Origin: an uncultured Collinsella sp.
GTDB lineage: Bacteria > Actinomycetota > Coriobacteriia > Coriobacteriales > Coriobacteriaceae
Length of the DNA stretch: 31,264 bases
NCBI GenBank assembly: GCA_900757595.1
Contig: CAAEOL010000054.1
Span: 1-31,264 of the forward strand
Direction: 5' to 3'
Position numbers and translations under genes: made by a program. The notes under the pieces were generated by a model. The model saw nothing but the letters and a program-made list of their open reading frames with translations. It was not told the DNA's origin and did no database searches. Positions 8,026-13,984 of the stretch are shown in pieces. How positions within the stretch are numbered: position 1 is the first letter of the stretch; the number at the start of each line of letters is the position of its first letter.

Positions 8026-8589
8026 CTAGACGCGGGAGACGAACTTGCCGTCGCGGGTGTCAACCTTGATGACCTCGCCCTCGTTGAGGTACATGGGGAC
8101 CTGGATGACAGCGCCGGTGTCGATCGTGGCCGGCTTGGTGGAACCCTGGACGGTGTCGCCCTTAAAGCCAGGGTCGGTCTGGACGATAGTGGTCTCGATG
8201 AACATCGGCGGGGTCACGCCCATGAGCTCATCGTCGGCGAAGAGCAGCTGGCAGACGTCGTTCTCGCGCAGCCACTTGGAGTTCTCGCCCACCATGTCCT
8301 CGGGAACGGGAACCTGCTCATAGGACTCATTGTCCATGAAGATGTAGTCGGCGCCATCGTTGTAGAGGTACTGGAACTCACGGGTGGTGAGCATGACGCT
8401 CTCGAACTTGGTGCCGGCGTTGCAGGTGTTCTCGACGACGCGGCCGCTCTTGATGTCGCGGGTCTTGTAGCGCACAAACGCGCCGCCCTTGCCCGGCTTG
8501 ACATGCTGGAACTCGACGATGGTGTAGACCTTGTCCTTGATGCGGAGACCGAGGCCGTTCTTGAAGTCGGCGGTGGAAATGGTAGGCAT
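8026..8589 (-). CDS. efp: Elongation factor P
   Basis: EF-P enters the ribosomal E site and rescues stalling at polyproline stretches. The 187 residues cover three beta-barrel domains. The loop that reaches the peptidyl-transferase centre is VKPGKGGAF with Lys34 at the tip, the residue modified in most bacteria; no modification gene (epmA, epmB, earP) lies nearby. The start at 8589 gives the family-typical MPTISTADFKNGL and has AAAGG 5 bases upstream; an ORF extension to 8622 is unsupported. It heads the efp-asp23-nusB-xseB-tlyA-nadK-recN operon behind its own promoter. Confidence 0.96.
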   Translation of the reverse strand: MPTISTADFKNGLGLRIKDKVYTIVEFQHVKPGKGGAFVRYKTRDIKSGRVVENTCNAGTKFESVMLTTREFQYLYNDGADYIFMDNESYEQVPVPEDMVGENSKWLRENDVCQLLFADDELMGVTPPMFIETTIVQTDPGFKGDTVQGSTKPATIDTGAVIQVPMYLNEGEVIKVDTRDGKFVSRV

Positions 8590-8646
8590 AGCGACCTTTC
8601 TTGTTATGGGCAGAACGCACAAGCGTCCAAATTACATACGACAGAA

Positions 8647-8652
8647 ATTATA
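8647..8652 (-). promoter_or_regulatory. Promoter -10 box for the efp operon
   Basis: A consensus TATAAT lies on the minus strand between the pepQ terminator (8684-8726) and the efp start, leaving a leader of about 50 bases. The -35 position (8670-8675, GCCGCA) is a poor match. The location just after a terminator and before an operon head supports it. Confidence 0.55.
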
Positions 8653-8683
8653 CACTTGCAGACGGCGCCTGCGGCGAGCGCAT

Positions 8684-8726
8684 AAAAAGAGAACGCGGGG
8701 CGTCCGAATCAATCCGGACGCCCCGC
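8684..8726 (-). terminator. Rho-independent terminator of the M24 peptidase gene
   Basis: A perfect 12-pair GC-rich stem (8695-8706 with 8715-8726, arm GCGGGGCGTCCG) and an 8-base loop are followed on the minus strand by a U-rich tract ending in five U (8684-8688). It begins about 24 bases after the stop at 8750 and separates this gene from the efp operon. Confidence 0.92.
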
Positions 8727-8749
8727 CCCAAACTATCTACTGAAGTAAA

Positions 8750-9880
8750 CTAGCAGTCGATAACGTGCAGGTCGTGCGGGGTCTTGGTGAAGGGCTCGTA
8801 GCCGTTCTCTGTGACCACGCCGTAGTCCTCCAGGCGCACGCCGCCCACGCCGGGCAGGTAGACGCCGGGCTCCATAGTGATAACCGAGCCGACCTCGATG
8901 ATATTCTTGCTGCGGTTAAAGTTGGGCAGCTCATGGATGTCGATGCCCACGCCGTGACCCAAGCCATGGTTATAGTAATCGCCATAGCCGGCATCGCCGA
9001 TGATCTTCTTGGAAAGCTTGAAGATGTCGTTGCCCTCAACGCCCGGATGGATGGCGGCGACGCACTCCTCGTGCGTACGGCGCACGAGTGCGTACAGGTC
9101 GAGCTGTTCCTGCGTGGGCTCGCCCATCACGACAGTACGCGTCATGTCGGAGCGATAGTCACAGTAGCCCGCGCCGTAATCCATGAGGACAAAGTCGCCC
9201 TTCTCGATGACACGGTCGCTCGGGACGGCATGCGGGTTGGCGGTGTTGGGGCCGCTCGCCACGATGGAGCCGAAGGCCAGGCTATCGGCGCCGTTGGCGA
9301 ACATAAAGTTCTCGAGCTCGTTACGAACCTGCTTCTCGGTCATGCCGGGCTTAATAAATCCGAGCATATGATGGAAGGCGGCATCGGTGATCGACTGCGC
9401 ATGGCGCATGAGCTCGATCTCCTCGACGTCCTTGATGGCGCGCATCTTGCGAATGTCGTCATGCATCAGCGGCAACATGCAGGCAACGGAGCGATCCTCC
9501 AGACCACGCTGAATACCCTGGTAGAAGTTGATCTGCATGTCGTCCTCGACGGCGCAGACGTGGCACTTGTTGGCCGCGATCTTGCCGGCGACCCAGCCGG
9601 GAATGGTGCCCTCGTCCATGTCGTAGACCCAGGGGCTGCCGGCGGGGGTGTTCTCCTCAAAGCTGTTGAGGTAGCGCGAGTCGGTATGGAACAGGCACTG
9701 GTCAGCCGTAATAAACGCGGCGTGCGGGAACTCGAAGGTGTAATCGAAGACGCCCTTCACGCCCGTAAGCCAACGAAGATTGGCCTCGTCACGCACCACG
9801 ATAGCGTCGTAGCCGCGCTCAGCCATCAGGGCACGGACACGTTCGATACGACCGGCAGGACCGGCAGCAAACTCAGACAT
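8750..9880 (-). CDS. pepQ: M24 family Xaa-Pro aminopeptidase/dipeptidase
   Basis: This cytoplasmic dinuclear-metal peptidase of 376 residues cleaves Xaa-Pro bonds. It has a creatinase-type N-terminal domain (about 1-140) and a pita-bread catalytic domain. The five metal ligands are all visible: Asp234 (DYGAG), Asp245 (SDMTRT), His309 (GLGHG), Glu337 (TMEPG) and Glu351 (RLEDYG). AAAGGA lies 6 bases before the ATG. Its place between aroB and efp is the conserved actinobacterial order (also yqhT-efp in Bacillus), but here it is flanked by its own leader structure and terminator. Aminopeptidase P versus prolidase specificity cannot be told from sequence. Confidence 0.92.
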   Translation of the reverse strand: MSEFAAGPAGRIERVRALMAERGYDAIVVRDEANLRWLTGVKGVFDYTFEFPHAAFITADQCLFHTDSRYLNSFEENTPAGSPWVYDMDEGTIPGWVAGKIAANKCHVCAVEDDMQINFYQGIQRGLEDRSVACMLPLMHDDIRKMRAIKDVEEIELMRHAQSITDAAFHHMLGFIKPGMTEKQVRNELENFMFANGADSLAFGSIVASGPNTANPHAVPSDRVIEKGDFVLMDYGAGYCDYRSDMTRTVVMGEPTQEQLDLYALVRRTHEECVAAIHPGVEGNDIFKLSKKIIGDAGYGDYYNHGLGHGVGIDIHELPNFNRSKNIIEVGSVITMEPGVYLPGVGGVRLEDYGVVTENGYEPFTKTPHDLHVIDC

Positions 9881-9903
9881 GCAGATTCCTTTCTTGTTGT
9901 CTC

Positions 9904-9974
9904 AAAAAGTGCGGGACGGGTCTCAACCGAACGACGGAATCGCATGCGATCCGCAACCGATTGAAAACCCGCCC
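9904..9974 (-). terminator. Long-loop hairpin with U-run between aroB and pepQ
   Basis: On the minus strand GGGCGGGT (9967-9974) pairs with ACCCGTCCC (9913-9921) through eight pairs and one bulge, and five U follow (9904-9908). The ~45-base loop holds a perfect 12-base palindrome, ATCGCATGCGAT (9939-9950), that can form its own stem. It may be the terminator of the alaS-to-aroB operon. Because it ends only about 20 bases before the pepQ start, it could also act as a leader attenuator. Confidence 0.45.
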
Positions 9975-10000
9975 CTCAACATGATACGAAAGACGATGGA

Positions 10001-10006
10001 TGTCAA
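10001..10006 (-). promoter_or_regulatory. Possible -35 box upstream of pepQ
   Basis: The minus strand carries a consensus TTGACA at 10001-10006, just past the aroB stop. The nearest -10-like hexamer, TATCAT at 9981-9986, is only 14 bases away, which is short. If used, transcription would start before the hairpin at 9904-9974, making that hairpin part of the pepQ leader. Confidence 0.3.
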
Positions 10007-10012
10007 TAAAAC

Positions 10013-11122
10013 TTAGAGAAGTTCTTTGCGAGAGGCCAAGTAGGCGTGAGCATGGCGCTCAAGAACCTCGTCCTCAACGCTCGTTAGACGAATGGCGCCG
10101 AGTGCTGCGGGCAGCGGCAACATGCTGCGGTTCGAGCGGACAAACTGCTGCCTGCGGAACTCCTCGATATATGCGGCAGGCTCCAGATCGAAGGCAAGTT
10201 CCTCGATACCAAAGTCCTCCAGGCAGTCATCGACCTCAAAGACATAGTCGATATCGAAGTCGCAGGCGTCGTGAGCAAGGCGTGCCTCAAAGCGCATGCC
10301 CTCGGACAACAGCTGGTAGGCAGGGACCTGCGAAGCGGCATCGCCCAAGCAGGCGCGCAGGGTGCGCTCCCCCGTCTTGCCAAAATCGAGCGCATGACGG
10401 GCGCTCGGGTTCGTGGCCATCAGTACGTCCTTGCGGGCAGTCTGAGACCATTGAACGGCATTGACGAGCGCGACCTCCTCGCCCGCGAGAATCTCGGGGA
10501 CGGTCTCGGTAAACTGATTCCAGCGGGACTTGCTGCTCGAAAGCATGGTGCCAACAAGTACTGCATAGCCAAGCTTGAGGTCCTCGGGGTCCGCCTCGCG
10601 AACAAGGTCGAGGTCACACACGACCAAGCCCGGCTCGGGACGGAACGCGATAGCGGGAAGCGCATTCGCCGACGAGGCGACAAGCGACTTCATGGTCGTC
10701 GCGACCGTGAGCATGGCGTCGAACGTCGTCGGCAGCAAGGCGCACTCGGTACGACCGCACCACTGATTGGCACACCAGCAAACGACCGAGCAGGTCGCCG
10801 TGTCGCCGACAGCGACAACGAGATCGTCGCAGGTAATGCCGTTGACCGACAGAGCACCAAAGACGGTATCGGCATCGGCCAGCGTAGCACCGGCAGGCGA
10901 AACCTCGAGGACGAGCAGCGACACGGCAAAGCCGGCGTCGACCAGCGCATGCTCAACGACCTCGCCAAAACGCTCTGACGTGGCGGTGTTCCAAACGACC
11001 ATCGCACGCTTAGGCTTGCCCACGGCCGAGGCAAACATGCGCGACAGCTCCTCGAACGCGCCCAATCCGACGCGGACATCGACACTGCGGTTTTGGAAAT
11101 TGATCAGTTGACGGCGAATCAT
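10013..11122 (-). CDS. aroB: 3-dehydroquinate synthase homologue lacking the catalytic metal ligands
   Basis: The 369-residue protein aligns along its length with AroB: DTVFGAL near the NAD domain, LLPTTFDAML at the PTTLL motif, VVCDLDLV at the VVVDLD strand, and RHALDFGKTGERTLRACLG at the position of RALLNLGHTFGHAIEA. By comparison with E. coli AroB, as recalled, the glycine-rich GGGVVGD is GDTATCS and SGLAEVIKYG is LGYAVLVGTM, so the Glu ligand and Lys are lost. GHTFGH is GKTGER (His to Lys and Arg) and LHGEAVAAGM is AYQLLSEGM (His lost). All three zinc ligands are therefore missing. The frame is intact, and the ATG overlaps the aroK stop by four bases, so it is translated and kept. It is unlikely to make dehydroquinate; a structural or regulatory role is possible. 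Confidence 0.8.
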   Translation of the reverse strand: MIRRQLINFQNRSVDVRVGLGAFEELSRMFASAVGKPKRAMVVWNTATSERFGEVVEHALVDAGFAVSLLVLEVSPAGATLADADTVFGALSVNGITCDDLVVAVGDTATCSVVCWCANQWCGRTECALLPTTFDAMLTVATTMKSLVASSANALPAIAFRPEPGLVVCDLDLVREADPEDLKLGYAVLVGTMLSSSKSRWNQFTETVPEILAGEEVALVNAVQWSQTARKDVLMATNPSARHALDFGKTGERTLRACLGDAASQVPAYQLLSEGMRFEARLAHDACDFDIDYVFEVDDCLEDFGIEELAFDLEPAAYIEEFRRQQFVRSNRSMLPLPAALGAIRLTSVEDEVLERHAHAYLASRKELL

Positions 11123-11652
11123 AGCAGTCCACGCTCCAAAAGCATCTCGGCACAAAGGTAGGAAACGTCCTCGAAGGACTTGTTGCGAATATCAAGGGTA
11201 ATATCGGCGGCCTCGCGATACAGCGGACGACGGTGCTCAAACAGGCGCGCAGCATGCTCGGGCGAGCGGAAATCGGGTCGGGTATCGGAGCGGCGAATTT
11301 GGCGCAACGAGTCCTCAAAGTCGCCTTCGAGGTACACACAGGTACCCATCTCGTGCATCAGCTCAATGTTCACCGGCGTCTCGACGATGCCGCCCCCGCA
11401 CGATACCAGCAGACTGCGCTCGCTTTGAAGCGAACGGAGTGCCGAGGTCTCGAGCTCACGAAAACGATCCTCACCCTCGGTCTCAAATATCTCGGTCACC
11501 GACTTGCCGCATCGACGCACAACCAAACGATCGGTATCGATGAATCGACGCTTGAACATAGTGCCCACGTTGCGCGCAAGCGTCGACTTGCCCGCACCCA
11601 AAAAGCCGATAAAGAAGATATGGTCACAGCCGTGTTTGATGTGCTGAGACAT
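11119..11652 (-). CDS. aroK: Shikimate kinase
   Basis: AroK phosphorylates shikimate with ATP on the way to chorismate. The 177 residues keep every key feature: P-loop GFLGAGKST at 16-24, the shikimate-binding DTD in FIDTDRLV, an Arg in DRFRELE, CGGGIV, the lid Arg in DTRPDF, and HRRPLY. The length is typical. It follows yqeG by eight bases and overlaps the AroB homologue by four. The pairing is odd, because the kinase looks active while its partner AroB does not; aroE, aroC and aroQ, which share this neighbourhood in other actinobacteria, are absent here. Confidence 0.92.
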   Translation of the reverse strand: MSQHIKHGCDHIFFIGFLGAGKSTLARNVGTMFKRRFIDTDRLVVRRCGKSVTEIFETEGEDRFRELETSALRSLQSERSLLVSCGGGIVETPVNIELMHEMGTCVYLEGDFEDSLRQIRRSDTRPDFRSPEHAARLFEHRRPLYREAADITLDIRNKSFEDVSYLCAEMLLERGLL

Positions 11653-11660
11653 GGCGAAAC

Positions 11661-12158
11661 CTATTCCTCGCAGGGAAGGTCGCGCAGGGCCCGGCGCTCA
11701 AAGATACGGAAGATCTGCGTGTACCACAGGTCCTGGGTTGCCTGCGGCTTGACCAGAATAGTGTCAACACCGGCAAAGTTACCGCTCCACACGTCCGTGT
11801 ACAGCTGGTCGCCGATCAGCACGGCCTCGTCGGCCGTGGCGCCCAGACGCTTAAGACCCGCCTTCAGGGCAAACGGGGCGGGCTTCATGGCGTGGCTGAT
11901 AGCCTCGAGCCCCAGCTCGCGCGCCGATGCCATGACCTGGTCGCGATGCCAGTTGTTGGACACCATGCATAGCTTAAAGCCCTTGGCATGGGCGGCCTCG
12001 AGCCAAGCGGAGACCGCAGCGGGTACCTGCTCGGTATCGCGCGGCACCAGGGTGTTGTCGCGGTCGAGTAGAATGGCGCGCTTGCCGTCGGCCCACAGGG
12101 TATCGAGATCGATGCGGTCGACCGAGGCAACATATCGTTTGGGGCTAAAAATCCTCAT
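11661..12158 (-). CDS. YqeG family HAD-IIIA phosphatase
   Basis: This 165-residue haloacid dehalogenase-type phosphatase has motif I as LLDRDNTLVP (nucleophile Asp and second Asp), motif II in MVSNN, and motif III/IV in KPAPFALKAG...VLIGDQLYTDVWSGN. YqeG proteins in Gram-positives are soluble phosphatases of unsettled substrate, some linked to phosphatidylglycerophosphate hydrolysis. The ATG at 12158 lies two bases after the mltG stop; a TTG at 12170 would overlap mltG and has no advantage. It is part of the alaS-to-aroB operon. Confidence 0.88.
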   Translation of the reverse strand: MRIFSPKRYVASVDRIDLDTLWADGKRAILLDRDNTLVPRDTEQVPAAVSAWLEAAHAKGFKLCMVSNNWHRDQVMASARELGLEAISHAMKPAPFALKAGLKRLGATADEAVLIGDQLYTDVWSGNFAGVDTILVKPQATQDLWYTQIFRIFERRALRDLPCEE

Positions 12159-12160
12159 GA

Positions 12161-13546
12161 TCAATTCCAAGACTGTTGGTGCTCTTCGTAGGTCTTCGAG
12201 AAATACTCCTCGTCCTGTGTAATGTAGAAATACAGGTCATCGGAGTCGGTCGGCTCAAGGGTAGCCTTGAGCGCCTCGAGCGACGGAGAGCAGATGGGCG
12301 TGGGCGGCAGGCCCTCGTGCTTATAGGTGTTATACGGACTATCGCTCTGCAGGTCGTCGGCGGTAACCTCGCCGCCGGTGACATACATCATGGTCGCATC
12401 GCTATTGAGGTAACGCAGGCCATCGAGCTTGCCCGCCAGACGGTTATAGAAAACCGATGCCACATGCGCGCGCTGATCGGCGTTGAGGCCCTCGCGCTCG
12501 ACGATCGAGGCAAGGTTAACGATGTCGTAATCGGACATCTCCACGCCATAGCGCTCCTTGATCTTGGCCTCGCAGCTGGCAAAGTCAAGCGACTTATACT
12601 CGGCGTTGAACTGGTCAAGCATGGCGCGAATCGCATCATCGGCAGACGGGTCCTTACCCAACGAATAGGTCTTGGGGAATAGGAAGCCCTCGAGCGAATC
12701 GTTTGCAGCGCCCTCAAGGAAGCTGTAGTCCTTCACATAGTTGGAGGCCTTTGCCTGATTGAGGAAGTCTTCCTTGGAGATGCTGTCGTATGCCGCGGCC
12801 ACGCGATCGGCGACCTGGTCGACCGTCAGGCCCTCTGGGATAGTCAGCGCATCGGATCCCGCATTGGGGCCTTCCATGAGCTGCTGAACGACCTTGGTCG
12901 CGTCCATGAGCGTGGTGAACGAGTAGGTGCCAGGCTTAAGCGACATGTCGGCGTTGAGCTTTTTGACCGCCGCGTAATAATCCTTGGGATTTTCGACGAT
13001 ATGGTTCTCAGAGAGAATCGAAGCGATGGTGTCACCCGAGGCACCATCGGGAATCGTGATAGTAACTTGCTGGCCAGCAGCGACTTTCGTATCCTCACCG
13101 GCAAAGAAGCCCTTGACGGCTGGCACGACAAAGAAAGCGATCGCAGCAAGCGCGAGCACCGCCACCACAACGCCGATGATCATGGGAACCGGAGAACTCT
13201 TCTTTTGGACACCGCGACGAGCATGCGTGTTGTAGCTCGAGCGGGTCGCCGGAGCAACGCCATGCGAGCCGCGAGCGTGATGCGAATGCGATTGGGGGGC
13301 CTGTGCTCGCTGGGTAGGTGCCTGCTGCTTAAAGCGGGTACCGCCTGCAGGCTGGGCCGTACGAGCAGTGGGCTGTCGAACCGTCCGCTGAGCAGGTTGA
13401 GCCAAACGAGAGGAGGACTGCACCGGGCGCGCGGCAGGCTGAGCTGCGCGCTGCGTCGGCTGTGCCGGACGCTGGCCAGGCTGGGCAGGGCGCGGCACAG
13501 GCTGACATGTACGAATCGGCTGGCGCGGATCGGAAGCGCTAGGCAT
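12161..13546 (-). CDS. mltG: Endolytic murein transglycosylase MltG with a Pro/Gln-rich cytoplasmic tail
   Basis: MltG is a membrane-anchored lytic transglycosylase that cuts nascent glycan strands and sets their length. The 461-residue protein starts with about 85 residues of degenerate Pro/Ala/Gln/Arg repeats (units like PAQPxQR), then one membrane helix at about 122-147 (MIIGVVVAVLALAAIAFFVV) and a YceG domain. That domain has a LysM-like part (GQQVTITIPDGASGDTIASIL) and catalytic Glu350 in LASIVEREG. The start at 13546 has GGAGG 6 bases upstream and overlaps ruvX by eight bases. The long basic N-terminal tail is common in actinobacterial MltG and may bind division proteins. Confidence 0.92.
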   Translation of the reverse strand: MPSASDPRQPIRTCQPVPRPAQPGQRPAQPTQRAAQPAARPVQSSSRLAQPAQRTVRQPTARTAQPAGGTRFKQQAPTQRAQAPQSHSHHARGSHGVAPATRSSYNTHARRGVQKKSSPVPMIIGVVVAVLALAAIAFFVVPAVKGFFAGEDTKVAAGQQVTITIPDGASGDTIASILSENHIVENPKDYYAAVKKLNADMSLKPGTYSFTTLMDATKVVQQLMEGPNAGSDALTIPEGLTVDQVADRVAAAYDSISKEDFLNQAKASNYVKDYSFLEGAANDSLEGFLFPKTYSLGKDPSADDAIRAMLDQFNAEYKSLDFASCEAKIKERYGVEMSDYDIVNLASIVEREGLNADQRAHVASVFYNRLAGKLDGLRYLNSDATMMYVTGGEVTADDLQSDSPYNTYKHEGLPPTPICSPSLEALKATLEPTDSDDLYFYITQDEEYFSKTYEEHQQSWN

Positions 13547-13967
13547 GCGAGACCTCCTCGTTTTTACGATCAAGCCATGTCTGCAAAAACAGGCTGGCGG
13601 CGATCATGTCAATCTTGCCCCTCATCTGCTTTTCGTTGAGGCCCTGCTCGCGCAGGATACGCTTGGCCTCTTGCGAGGACAGGCGCTCGTCCTCAAACTC
13701 CAACGGAAGATCGAGCTCGTCGGCAATCTTTTGCGCCACGGCGGCAACACGCTCGGCCTGGGGACCAGGCTCACCGGCCATAGTCAGGGGACGCCCACTT
13801 ACCAGGATATCGGGCTCATAGTCCTCGACCAGGTAGCGGAACGTCTTGGCCATACCGGTGACCTCTGCAGCCGGGAGCACCTTGACAGGCATCGCCATCT
13901 TGCCATCACGGCTCGAGACGGCGATGCCGATCCTGGTCTCCCCTATGTCCAGCGCAAGCGCGACCAC
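13539..13967 (-). CDS. ruvX: Putative pre-16S rRNA nuclease / Holliday junction resolvase YqgF
   Basis: This RNase H-fold nuclease of 142 residues is known from relatives to trim the 5' end of pre-16S rRNA. It shows ALDIGETRIGIAVS (first acidic residue), VSGRPLTMAGEPGPQ, FEDERLSSQEA (second acidic residue) and GKIDMIAA (third). The start codon is GTG, 17 bases after the alaS stop, with only a weak ribosome site, so it is probably translated by coupling. The alaS-ruvX-mltG order is conserved in actinobacteria and many other Gram-positives. Confidence 0.93.
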   Translation of the reverse strand: MVALALDIGETRIGIAVSSRDGKMAMPVKVLPAAEVTGMAKTFRYLVEDYEPDILVSGRPLTMAGEPGPQAERVAAVAQKIADELDLPLEFEDERLSSQEAKRILREQGLNEKQMRGKIDMIAASLFLQTWLDRKNEEVSHA

Positions 13968-13984
13968 AGCGATTACCTAGATTC

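Noticed and set aside
13300..13510. A tandem DNA repeat inside mltG
   Set aside because: The DNA units are degenerate and unequal; the signal comes from Pro/Ala/Gln/Arg-rich coding sequence, not an exact repeat array.
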